Part shown: positions 48,201 to 57,980 of the stretch, piece after piece
Layout of the letters: every line of letters begins with the position of its first letter
How positions within the stretch are numbered: position 1 is the stretch's first letter
Source of the DNA: Metallyticus violacea
Taxonomy: Eukaryota > Arthropoda > Insecta > Mantodea > Metallyticidae
Length of the DNA stretch: 64,000 nt
Direction: 5' to 3'
Assembly: GCA_030762175.1 (NCBI GenBank)
Contig: CM060841.1
Coordinates: 14,113,001-14,177,000, forward strand
Position numbers and translations under genes: made by a program
The notes under the pieces: model-generated
What the model saw: the letters and a program-made list of their open reading frames with translations, nothing else
Databases searched by the model: none
What the model was told of the DNA's origin: nothing

Positions 48201-51200
48201 AAAAAGCTAATTGTTATGACCAAAAAAAAATTCTTCTGGAAAGAAAAAGAATAAAAGGCCAAACCTACTTCCCTCTGGCCACTCTACAGGAGAGGAAATT
48301 GTCACTTCCATTGATACAGTCATTGGTTTTGCAAACAATGTAGTACAGCTTAGATGGCAAACATTACTGTTTGTTCAATATTTCATCCACTAGCAAAAAG
48401 ATAGTTTTACAAAACTATTGAGATGATTACACAAAGGAATGATCAATCTTAGTGCCTTGACTATTAGAGAAAATCTCATCTTCTTCAATGTATTTTTTTA
48501 AACAGATGTTTAAATGCCAAATTATTATTTACAAAAGAACTGACTAGTAATATGCATTATGTCAGTCCTGGTGGTGAGTTTGTAATGGTGGTACTTGCCT
48601 TCTAAACCCAAGATCGCAGGTTCAAACCCGGCCAGGAACAATGGCTTTTTTTCGGGCGTAAAAATCCTAAGTATGGCTTTCTTCGGAAGGGAAGTAAAGC
48701 TATGGATTCCATGTCATACATTTACAGCACAAAAAAGAACTTCAAGCCTTAAAGAAGAGGCCTCTGAGCAAAATTTGTCGGCCGTTTCACACCCTGAATA
48801 GAATGGGATGTTGATAACCTGAGATGTTAAAGAGTATCTGTAAATAAATCAAATCAAAAAAATATATATTATATCTGTCATTGCTTAAAGAGGAAAGTGG
48901 TTTAAACAGCACTATTGATAACCCATTTAGAAAGTTGGCAGATATGCTCTTTTTAAGAAATGTAGATGTGGATACTCAAAAAAGTTTTAATGTACCCATC
49001 CTCGGAATGTCTATTTTATTAGACAATGCAAAATATATACACAAATAATAACAGATTATATGAGAACTCTATTTGATAGTTCTAAACTTAAATTAGAAAA
49101 TTGGGTGTTTATAATGAATATGCAGTCTGCTCCAGAATATCGCCCTGTTCTTCGGCATTCCTGGTAGACCGCCCATTATGTGAATACTGTAAAAGTCCCA
49201 AATTCAAATATGTTAATAATTCAAGTAGCTTTTGATTTTTCATTTGTATAATGTGATTCAGAAGATTATACAGCTGTTGCTTTTGTGTGTTGTATGTTCC
49301 ATGCTATTTCAACCATGGAATATAGAATTCTCTGTACATTTTGGCATAGGTCAAATAAACTGTTACATAGATGAATGCTATGCCATTCATTGCCATTGGG
49401 GGTTAGTCTCTGTAGGCATTTTTAAGCAAAAATTCTTGTTTAATATAAACCCTTCCTTTATCAATGGTAGTATGAAGAATTAATTGTGAATGTAGTTCAT
49501 TATTGGTATATTGTTGGTATTTTTGCAGTATGGATAAGAAAGAGAAAGCCCTCTCCCTCAATGCATTTGTAGTTCAAATAAAATCATTCATATACAATAG
49601 TGCTCTTGTATTAAAAGGTACCTACTAATATTAAGGTTTTCAAAAGCAGTCATTTAGAGCATTTATTATAATATCATTTGCCTTTTGTATGGCTTTTATT
49701 GTAGACTTAGTAAACATAAGTTAGCGTAATCACTATATATCCTTTATAAGCTAAGTTCTTTTAAAATGTAATTATAAATGCTTCATAGAAGTTTTAACAA
49801 AGATTAGAAGTTCAGGACAATATAAAGCATTGTAATTTGAAACTGTGTTTTTTGTAATCAGCAATTTATGAATTGAAATCTGAGCATATAAATGCATTTT
49901 TTTAATTACAGGGTTATAGAGACAACCCAAAGATTAATGCTATTGGTGTTATAAAAGGAAAGCTAGAAGGTAAGATTTCTATAATAAAAATTATGCATTA
50001 TTGTACATGAAATTGTTTAAAATATATTTACTCAAAAGAAAGGAAGATTTTGATTTTTTTAATTTATTTATTTATTTATTATTTGCTGTGATACAGTCAT
50101 TTTAACTTCTAAACAAATTTTGGTTCAAATTTAAATTCTGTTCTTGAATGTTGGCTTTTCTTCTTGTGGCTTATTTTGCAGTTCATGTAATATTCACAGA
50201 CTTGATTTTTAGACTCTTGTCTTTCAAACCGTCCTACAAATAAAAGTAATTTAATTATTAATTTTTTTTTTATAAAGCTACAGAAGTAAAATTTCTTGAT
50301 TTTTTTTCCACATCTGTAAACCATGGCTGAAACAGCATATGCACATGTACTCTTACTCACTCAGAGCAAATAAAATGCTACTTTAATTAGCATTGTAAAA
50401 ATGGAACTCCTTTTGAGATCCTTTTGCATGTTAATGTTGCGGGTGCCTCTAAACACACCCAATATAGAAGCTGTCTGGAATTAGGGTAAGAGTGTGCAAG
50501 AGGTATGGTGATGGGAAGATACTGAAATATTGGTATTGGATAAATCAGATGCCATAAGATAATATGTTGAAGGTTTGTTTAAGATATCGCCAGAAACATT
50601 TAAATGTGAAGTTGAACTATATACTCTAATTGGCTCCACTTATTTATATATTTTGAACATGTTTCGCAGACCATTGTCCAAATCCTCAGCTAAATGTTAT
50701 GTGCTGGATAATTCACTTTGTTTCTTTAGGGATGCATATTCTGCTCTGATGTAGGTGTGATAAACTAAAAATTTATGTTTTCATCCCTGGAAGTGTCAAG
50801 TTCATTAATCTGTCTCTTTATTTATAAATGTAGATTTTCTCTTATGTTGCCTAGCTCTGTGGATCCCTGTGTTGACTTTAATAATTTTGCTTTTTTCACT
50901 GCGATGTGGTTTTCTGTCCAGAAATGAGGTGCCACTGCTGATTTTTAAGTTTGTTTGTATTTTATGATCCTGAAGTGTTCTTTTAACTGATTATGTATGC
51001 TTCTCTTTTGTTTTCCAATATGGATTTTTTTTTGCACTCTGCATATTTTATTTGGTAAATACCTGCTTTTTTTCTCTGTTGCAATACTTTTATTAATATT
51101 GCCAATCCAGGAAGTTTTATCATTAAATCTGTTTATTAATGCCAATTTAAAATTAAAATCTTTAGAATATTTTGAAATTTTGTGCATAACCCATAGATGT

Positions 51201-54200
51201 GTGAATTTTTTAAAAATGATCTTATCTTTTCCTGCTGAAAGTGTTATGGTTTCTTTAATAAGTTTTTGCCTTTTTCTGTACTTTATTGTGAACCAGTTCA
51301 TTGTTAAATCCATTTTTAATTGCTATATTTTCTATTGTGTGTTCATGCTTCAGTGAAGCATGAAGAGTGTTAGATGACAAGATTTAATTCATGTGAGCTT
51401 CACTGTGTTAGTTACATATGAAACATTTTTTTTAAAGTTTTTACAATTTTTAAAAAATTTTAAAAAGGAAAAGATAAGATAATTTCTAATAAATTCACAC
51501 ATTATCCATGGGCTGTGCACAAATTTCAAAATGTTCTAAAATATTTAAATATTAAATTTGCACCAATAAAGAGATTTAATGTTAAAAATCTCCTGAATGG
51601 CAATATTAAAGAAAGTATTCCACTGGAGAAAAAAGCAGGTATTTACTAAATAAAATATGCAGAATGTGAAAAAATCTTCTTTCTCTATCCCTTATGTCTC
51701 TTGGGCTTAGTGTTGCAGAAAAAAAAAATCTATATTGGAAAAACAAAGAAAAACCTATGCACTGAGCTGAAAGAACACCTTTATTTGTTTTTGTTTGTTT
51801 TTGTTTTTGTTTGTTTTTGTTTTTGTTTTTTTGTTTTTTTCCCCCGGATGCTCTTTAACATCTCAGGTCATCAACATTCCATTCAATTCAGGACGTGAAA
51901 CGGCCAATAAATTTTGCTCAGAGGCCTCTTTTTTCAGGCTTGAAGTTCATTATCATGCTGTAAATGTATGACATAGGATCCACGGCTTTACTTCCCTTCT
52001 GAAGGAAGCCATACTTAGGATATTTATGTCCCAAAAAAGCCATCAGTCCTGGCTGGGATCGAACCTGCAATCTTGGGTTTAAAAGGCAAATATGGTTTCT
52101 GCTACAACCAGGACTAACAAGAACACTTCAGGAATATTAAATACAAACAAATGGAGAAATCAGTAGTGACAACTCATTTCTGGATAGAGAACCATGACAT
52201 GGTGAAAAAGCAAAATTATTGAAAGTTAACGCAGGGACCCACAGGAGCAGCAACATGGGAGAAAATCTTCATATATAAGTAGAGAGATAAATTAATGAAC
52301 GTTCTGAGGATTCAGAGGATGAAAACATAAACTTTAATTCATTACACCTCCACCAGAGCATAACTATGCATCTCCAAAGGAACACAGTGAATTATCCAGC
52401 AGTTGACAAGTAGAAATTAAGTATTATGTAAACCATCTTAAATTAATTAAGGGACGAGAAGACTCTATAGAGTTCAATAAGATTTTATTTAACAGAGGAT
52501 GTGGATGATGGTCAGCAAAACATGTGGAGCGAATAACAGTGTGTAGTTTGAATCAGTCTTACAATAATGTTAATTGTATTATTTGCTATGCTCTACAGGT
52601 TCTACAGTATTTCAAGTTGAAATCTAATAGCTATATTTCAGGATAGGATTTATGAACACATCCACATTTACACATTTAATTTGCCAAGGACTATTTTCAT
52701 CTATCTGCATCCTCTGTAGCATGGAATAAGGGGAAGATTTTTAACTTGGTCCAATATTACTTGATCATGTGGTAAAGTAGTGTATAACATGAATTCATTA
52801 GTGTTTTTTTAGAATTGCATAAAATGGAATCATAATGTCTTTGAAATCACAATTTTAGATTTAAAAGCTAAAAAATAAAAGTAATTTAGCATTGAATATG
52901 ATGCTCTTTTTTTTAAGCACATATTTTAGTAGTCGAGGCTGTACATTTTATTTATTTTATACTAAATTAATACAGGGGACTGGAAACTGACACAATCACA
53001 GCAGAAATCTTGTACTTTGTTTAACTATCTAAAATTTAGGTAAAGATGTTAGCATAAAATGTATTATTGTATCAACAATTGTAATCGTGAGGGAATACAC
53101 CTATAGATAGGTGGAGGCCCCATTGTAATTTGTATTTAAATTTTTCTTAGCACTTTATAAATTTCAAATTTTATTATAGTAGATGTTTGAGAAATAAAAG
53201 AATTAGCAGTTTGTAGAGACTGTAGCTAGCTGATAAAATAATGGTATAGGTAGAGTAATTGAAATATATTATTTTAGTCCCCTGGAATTGCAGTAGGCTA
53301 CTGCTGATGAACCGGGTATTGGGGTCTGATGCAATCAAGGTGGAAATTTTGTACTTTATTTAATTATTTAGAATTTAGATAATGGGTTAGTATACAATCA
53401 TTATTGTATTAAAATTTCTGTATTTGTGAGCAGGAACATCTAAAATGGCCTGGGCCAGATAGGTGAGACCCCTTGAAGTTTGTATTTCGCTTAGCATTTT
53501 CAGTACATTTCAAATACTAAATTAAGGAGATACCAGCTCTGCTGTTTGCATATGATCTGATTACATATATTTTAATGAGTAAATAATTAAAATAATCACT
53601 AGAAGCTATTGGTACATTTTGTAGAGAAATGGGGTCTCAAGGTAAACAAAACTAAATCTAAGATTATGATGATGAAAAAAGGTACTAAATCTAAGATTAT
53701 GATGATGAAAAAAGGTTTCAAATGAATAAAAACAGGAGAAATGGTGGTGGGAGGGCACAAAAATTGAAGTTGTCAAGAAAATTGATTACTGACATGGGTC
53801 TTAGACTGTTTAGTAATGGAAAATGGAGTGACAAATAAGAAAAATATCAGCAGAAGGAAAAATGACCTTGCATGTAATCAGATCTTGTGTAAATAAAATA
53901 CCAAATATGAAAGTAAAATGGTTAGAGCGAGTACATGGTTCAATATTAGAGAACAGATGATGAATGGAATAGAAATTTGGGGGCCAGATGGAGGATGGAA
54001 TGAATGAATAGTGTTTAATGCCCGTTTTTGCTACAGAGGCACCACATGCGATGGACACTGGTGATACTTGAAATGAAATTATATATTGGGAAAGGATTTA
54101 TTTTTAAGGAAGGAAACGTTCCAGGCCTAAGTTTAAGATACCTCCCCAGCATTTGCCATTTGAGGACTGAGGAAAACCTGGAAAAAACCTCAGTTCGGGA

Positions 54201-55462
54201 GGACGGTCCTGGCGGGATTCGAACCCCAGACCTCCCGCTCACGAGTCCGCGATTTAACGACCTCGGCCACCCATGGCGGTGAGGTGGTGGATGGAAAGCT
54301 ATAAATGTGATAAATAGACTATTTTGTAGAATTGTCCTAGGCTTACCTAGATCTTCTCCTCACAAGATTGCTCTAATGGAATGAGGAAGATTGAGTTATA
54401 AAAGCAAGGTAATAGCAAGAGTACTGAAATATTGGTATAGAAGGGGAGAATGTTATCAAACAGTTTTCGTAGCACAAGAAAAAATTAAAGGGAGAGAATC
54501 CAATTGCATCATATTGGAGGCTGAAGGCTGAGGATGTTTTCCTTGGGCCACCTAAACATGGATATCTAAAATCCAAAATATTCTACAAAATGTGGGCATG
54601 GGATCAATATGGTAAGAGGAAGTAAGAATGGGAAAAGGATTTTAGAAAGAGATAAAAACAAGAATTGAGGATATTGAAAACAAGAAATATGGGCTTAATG
54701 TCTTAATGTAAAAAAAAATAATAATAATATTAATAATCTACTTAGGGAAGACAAAGAGAAATATAGGTATTAAGTTGAAGGAACATTGGAGAAACTCCGT
54801 TACAGACAAATAGATAAATAAGCTGTGGCAACACATTTTTGGAATGAAAACCGTGAAATAGAAAAAGACTAAACATATGGGAAAGGATTTATATAAAAAA
54901 ACATGAGCATAACCTTATGAATTTTGACATCCAGGAGCAGACAGCACTTTATTTTAAGTTTATCACTAGACCACCAGAATCTACCCGGACACCCACCTAC
55001 CCAGCTCCTACAAATGATCCAACAGTTGTTTTAACAGCTGATGATGTGGATAATAGTTCCATGAAACATATGCCCTGAGTAAATCTCATTTAAGTGAAAC
55101 CATAAAGAATGTTTTAAACATCCCACTCAAAAGAGATTATGCATGAAATTGGTTCTATTTATATGTTCAAAATATATTTTCATTTAAATTGGAAGAAATA
55201 AATTCATTCATTCATAATAAATGAACTTTAATTCTCATTTTTTTTACCAGATATACCAAAACTTCCACCAATTCCTAGTGAACCAGATGCAGAAGAATTC
55301 CGAGAGGAAGTAGAAGAAAAGAAGACATCTGCCAAGAACAGAAGGCCTAGTGGTCCAAGAACACCAGATCCCTATTCAGTGGATGACTCCTCCATCATGC
55401 TACCTGTTTTTGTTGCAATTGGAGCCTTCATACCTCTTCTGTTCTGCCTTTGCAAACTCTGA
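41911..55462 (+). CDS. Malectin (ER-membrane, N-glycan-binding protein), four coding exons
   Basis: The spliced coding sequence joins 41,911-42,276, 46,760-46,942, 49,912-49,969 and 55,251-55,462. That is 819 nt and 272 residues plus stop, close to the usual 270-295. It has a hydrophobic signal peptide (about residues 1-28), a malectin domain (about 29-190), a charged linker rich in Glu and Lys (about 203-249) and a C-terminal membrane segment (about 250-269) with a tiny cytosolic tail ending CKL. Malectin is a type I ER membrane lectin that binds diglucosylated high-mannose N-glycans soon after transfer and works with ribophorin I in quality control; this role is inferred from the family. 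Domain motifs seen: [43 protein letters not shown] and AHDE. A second ATG at 41,923 has a better context (A at -3) and would shorten the signal peptide by four residues. All donors are GT and acceptors AG. Confidence 0.95.
42729..43040 (-). pseudogene. Possible LINE reverse transcriptase C-terminal remnant
   Basis: 103-codon minus-strand frame. [20 protein letters not shown] followed by GMNHFRNYL and [11 protein letters not shown] fits the H-x-H-N-T-R-x(n)-P-x-x-R ... G-x-x-x-x-N-x-L ... F-K-K-x-L-K pattern at the end of some LINE reverse transcriptases. The match is partial and by memory only. Confidence 0.35.
46405..46666 (-). repeat. SINE-B copy in malectin intron 1
   Basis: Diverged minus-strand copy ending 94 bp before exon 2. 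Head (plus-strand ATGACCTCGGCCACCCATCA), B-box region and the 3' end are recognisable. Many CpGs of the family are replaced by TG or CA. Confidence 0.85.
46760..46942 (+). CDS. Malectin exon 2
   Basis: 61 codons, phase 0 at both ends. Acceptor TATTTTTCAG/GTG, donor CTTAAG/GTAAGC. Encodes [24 protein letters not shown] and the strand before GKIRVEFLK, the C-terminal half of the lectin fold. Confidence 0.95.
46943..49911 (+). other. Malectin intron 2 (2,969 bp)
   Basis: Contains a SINE-A (48,561-48,858). Other sequence is AT-rich and unrecognised; the ORF-like stretch at 47,107-47,295 shows no motif. Confidence 0.9.
48561..48858 (+). repeat. SINE-A copy in malectin intron 2
   Basis: Same orientation as the gene. 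Head GTCAGTCCTGGTGGTGAGTT, B box AGGTTCAAACCCGG, body, and 3' end AGAGTATCTGTAAATAAATC followed by AAATCAA. Several CpG to TG/CA changes compared with upstream copies. Confidence 0.9.
49912..49969 (+). CDS. Malectin exon 3 (58 nt)
   Basis: Small exon, acceptor TTTTTTTAATTACAG/GGT, donor GAAG/GTAAGA. Encodes [19 protein letters not shown], the last strand of the domain. It ends in phase 1, with the first base of an Asp codon. Confidence 0.95.
50640..51340 (-). mobile_element. Penelope-like element fragment (PLE-a)
   Basis: The minus strand encodes a diverged C-terminal region with the GIY-YIG endonuclease start: IHIGKQKRS ... LKEHF (frame 51,313-50,945, the upstream part preceding). The 3' non-coding tail runs to about 50,640 and carries CTGAGGA ... 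GAAACATGTT (inverse at 50,655-50,690). It aligns closely with the plus-strand copy at 51,450-52,530, including the nucleotide blocks AAGATAAGAT, TCACACAT, TGCACAAA and ATTTCAAAAT. The reverse transcriptase part is missing. Confidence 0.65.
51781..52118 (-). repeat. SINE-A copy nested in PLE-b
   Basis: Minus-strand SINE-A with a (GTTTTT)n tail (51,782-51,840) at its 3' end. Flanked by AAGAACACCT (51,771-51,780) and AAGAACACTT (52,119-52,128), a target-site duplication with one mismatch. PLE-a has the uninterrupted AAAGAACACTTCAGGA at the matching place, an empty-site paralogue. Confidence 0.88.
51782..51840. repeat. (GTTTTT)n simple repeat
   Basis: TTTG/TTTTTG units, probably the expanded A-rich tail of the adjacent minus-strand SINE-A. 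Confidence 0.9.
52975..53515. repeat. Imperfect direct duplication, two units of about 205 bp
   Basis: 52,975-53,180 and about 53,305-53,515 share GACACAATCA / GATGCAATCA, AAATxTTGTACTTT(G/A)TTTAA, TTATTGTAT, AGATAGGTG(G)AGxCCCC, TTTGTATTT, CTTAGCA and ATTTCAAA. The function is unknown. Confidence 0.6.
53515..54720 (+). pseudogene. LINE reverse transcriptase fragment (non-LTR), broken by a SINE-B
   Basis: Plus-strand pieces: [13 protein letters not shown] (catalytic FADD motif altered to FAYD; about 53,527-53,565), [12 protein letters not shown] (about 53,640-53,680), then SINE-B at 54,003-54,280. After it come [18 protein letters not shown] and [17 protein letters not shown] (about 54,315-54,450). 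These are RT thumb and C-terminal blocks of a non-LTR element. The altered catalytic motif, stops and frameshifts show it is dead. Confidence 0.7.
54003..54280 (-). repeat. SINE-B copy nested in the LINE fragment
   Basis: Full-length minus-strand copy. GGAGGATGGAA (53,990-54,000) and GGTGGATGGAA (54,286-54,296) flank it, an 11-bp target duplication with one mismatch. It retains most CpGs of the head (CGAACCCCAGACCTCCCGCT), unusually for this intron, so it may be a recent insertion. Confidence 0.9.
54737..55110 (+). mobile_element. Penelope-like element fragment (PLE-c)
   Basis: GIY-YIG piece [19 protein letters not shown] (about 54,737-54,800), then in another frame [13 protein letters not shown] (about 54,815-54,860). 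The tail motif AGCTGATGATG...CATGAAACATA is at 55,034-55,070. It ends about 140 bp before malectin exon 4. Confidence 0.65.
55251..55462 (+). CDS. Malectin exon 4 and stop
   Basis: Acceptor TTTTTTACCAG/AT. Completes the split Asp codon, then encodes the linker ([19 protein letters not shown]), [15 protein letters not shown] and the membrane segment [18 protein letters not shown]. Stop TGA at 55,460-55,462. The SGPRTP-PY motif and the C-terminal FCLCKL are strongly conserved in animal malectins. Confidence 0.95.
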
Positions 55463-57275
55463 TCTCAAACATCTGCCATGTGAGTGACACTCAATACATT
55501 GGAAAAACTACAAGGTACTAGAGGCCTAAAAGTATTGAGGGCCTTGGAAGCCACTTAAATGTAATAGACATCATATTTTCCATAAAGTCTGTTCAAAGTT
55601 GGTGAACATCATGGTTGCATGGCATTTTAAAAATGAAATTTTGAGCAGTTGATGATGTTAGGCCCTTCACTTTATGTTGAGTTTAGTATGCGTTTCTTAA
55701 TGTTAAGAAATTTATAATTTTGACTTATATTAGAGATGATTAGGTAGTTTCTGTTCATTTATTTACCTAAACCGTTTAAAGTAAATTTGTACTTAACCTT
55801 TGTGATTTACCTAATTTCTAATGCATAGTCACCAAGGGCTGTGTATTTTTATTTATTTATATAGGCATTTTATAGAACAGCCTAAGACCATTGAGTGTAC
55901 ACAAAATATTTTTCAAATGCATTTCCAAATCATTGGAAAAAGTCCTGAAAATGACACCATTTCATTGACCTTATTTTGCAGAAGGTCATTTTAACATTCT
56001 CTACATTGTATACAGAAGGAAATTGTTACACTGTTGGAACTATAATAGTAAAACAGCATTTGGAAAACTGGCTGGAACAGTTCTGCTCATAATATGTAGG
56101 GTCATATTGAATGTGTGTGTTGAATGACCTGAAGAATTTTTAACTTTTTGTAACATGTCACTAGCTGAAAAATGGGAATGCCTCATGAGTTTATGCAGAT
56201 TGTGTGAAAAAGTGCTCTTGAAGATTCTGGACCTTGACCTTGCAAAGATGAGACGAATTAGTTTTGCATTACGGCTCCACACACTTTAAGTATATTTTGT
56301 TCATTTGGTATTTAAAATTTAAAAGTTTAGTATACCATTAGTTCACTAGAAGTTTAATTTACTCATGCATACTTTTACTGTGTCATACAATTTGTTGAAA
56401 AAGTTAAGCATGACATAGCAACGAAATAATGCATAGGTCCTACACTAATGTATTCAACATGTTCACCCTAGCTGCACTTACATGTTGAATACATTATTAA
56501 CACTCCATTGTCTACAGCTTCGTAAGTACAATTTATTTAATAATGCATAGGTGCTCATTAATTATTATTAGTTTTTTTTTTTTTTTTTTTTTCCTTTTCA
56601 CCTTGAGAAGAGCTGTTTAATCCTTAGGAGTGAGTGATAACCACCTGCTTTCTTTATTCACAAGCTATTAATGATGTAGATACAAAGATGTAAGCATGAC
56701 TGTTCCACACAACCAAGCATGCTATGAAGTGCAACTGAAGTAACTCATTTAGTTATAATTTATTGTGAGCTATCCTGCATATATATATATCAGGCAGTAT
56801 TTTATCCTATATTTTTACATTTATTTATGATTTATTCCATTGTTTGTTTTAAATATAGATATTTATAGACGTATGAATGTTACTCATGTGCACAGCTTGA
56901 ATATTGACACTTTGGTGTACTTGTAGTTGTTTTGATCTTCCTCCCCCTGCTCTGTTCTGGAAATGAGTAAAATGTTGATGTCCAACATATGGCTAGCATA
57001 TTACCCTTTCCCATTATGATGAATGAAATGAATTAATGATATCATTTCTATCTGCATCTAAACTATTAAACCTTCAGGGTGAGGTAAAACATTAGAAAGA
57101 ACCCACACAGGCCACTTCTAATTACAAACTGAATAAAGAGCCCAACCAACAGGCACACAGTTTCTGAGCAATATCAGTGGACTTCTTGCTTTGTTGCCTC
57201 TCTTGAACTTATCATTCCTTTTATTCATTTGAACTCTTTTAAGCTTTTTAATAATCTATCACAAGTTTATATGAA
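55463..57275 (+). other. Presumed malectin 3' UTR and downstream flank
   Basis: No further coding exon is visible. AATAAA at 57,132-57,137 is a candidate poly-A signal; other candidates cannot be excluded, so the 3' end is unknown. A T20-class run lies at about 56,572-56,592. Confidence 0.4.
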
Positions 57276-57311
57276 AACGTTTCTTGGACAGTTGTCCATA
57301 TCCTCAGCTAG
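57276..57311 (-). repeat. Penelope-like tail motif (copy d)
   Basis: On the minus strand: CTGAGGA-TA-TGGAC-AACT-GTCCA-A-GAAACGTTTT. The TGGAC/GTCCA stem is a perfect 5 bp, between CTGANGA and GAAAC boxes. No GIY-YIG coding piece is visible nearby. Confidence 0.55.
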
Positions 57312-57364
57312 TATATGACTGTAGACCATTAGTTGACATTTAAAGTGACTCTGGTGGCCTTTTG

Positions 57365-57432
57365 AGGAACTTCTTCAGCTTTCTCCTTCCAAGATGTCAG
57401 GAACTTCTTCAACTTTTTGTTTCCAGGATGTC
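57365..57432. repeat. 34-bp imperfect tandem duplication
   Basis: Two copies beginning AGGAACTTCTTCA and ending in (A/G)GATGTC, differing at a few positions. Confidence 0.85.
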
Positions 57433-57708
57433 AAAACTCATTAAGGGCAAGTTGTATAAAGGTTGCTAACTGGAGATTACTTTTACTGTAATTTAAAAAG
57501 GAACTAGAGGTCATATTATCTATTGCATAAAAATAGCCTCAGACTACGTAACCTCTTCAATAACCGTCAACTTATGATAACGTCACAAACATCACAAAAT
57601 AATAGGAAAATTCATGAGCGAGTTGATGTTCAACTGTTAAACCTAAGAGAGCAATAATTATTTAGTTTTCCTGCCTCCTAGACATTTTTTTTCCTTTTTA
57701 TCATTAAT

Positions 57709-57980
57709 ATGTCTCCAAACATGAATAAGGAGAAGTCAAAGCGAATGCTAGCAGCAAATTTTAGCAAACATGAGAAGGATATTATTATTAATCTGGTGAT
57801 AAAATATGGAATAATTGGGAAAAAAAAGATTTGATATCAAATAAGGATAAAAAAATGACTTGGGGAGGGGGAGATTGCCAAAGAGTATAATAATGCTATT
57901 CTGAAGAACCACCAGGTGATATAATGGGTTTGTGTGTACAGTCTATAGCACCTAAAACTCTAGGAAAGTTGCAAATGTTA
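57709..57980 (+). pseudogene. Decayed Myb/SANT-like (zeste/Harbinger-type) coding fragment
   Basis: ATG at 57,709 opens a frame with ANFSKHEKDIIINLVIKYGI. A one-base shift at about 57,825 then gives EKKDLISNKDKKMTW, and another frame gives EIAKEYNNAILKN. The order F-S-x-x-E-x-x-x-L-x-x-L-V-x-K-Y ... N-K-x-x-x-x-W ... I-A-x-x-Y-N matches the Myb/SANT-like DNA-binding domain of zeste-type proteins and of Harbinger-type transposon accessory proteins. Frameshifts make it a pseudogene. No transposase partner is visible nearby. Confidence 0.5.

Larger units (their letters stand above)
51353..52530 (+). mobile_element. Penelope-like element fragment (PLE-b), interrupted by a SINE
   Basis: Plus-strand copy of the same family as PLE-a, reading outwards in the opposite direction. 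It has frame pieces with [15 protein letters not shown] and [10 protein letters not shown]...ELKEHL (GIY-YIG motif; about 51,720-51,780). A SINE-A interrupts it at 51,781-52,118. Then come [11 protein letters not shown] (about 52,160-52,200; the conserved HFW / NH region) and a degenerate tail motif at 52,491-52,526. Inactive. Confidence 0.7.
49970..55250 (+). other. Malectin intron 3 (5,281 bp), repeat-rich
   Basis: Contains a head-to-head pair of Penelope-like fragments, a nested SINE-A, a duplicated segment, a LINE fragment with a nested SINE-B, and a third Penelope-like fragment just before exon 4. Confidence 0.9.

Noticed and set aside
55496..55525. A fourth GIY-YIG (YIGKTTR) just after the malectin stop codon
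   Set aside because: Only about eight residues match and nothing around it aligns with the Penelope-like copies; probably chance.
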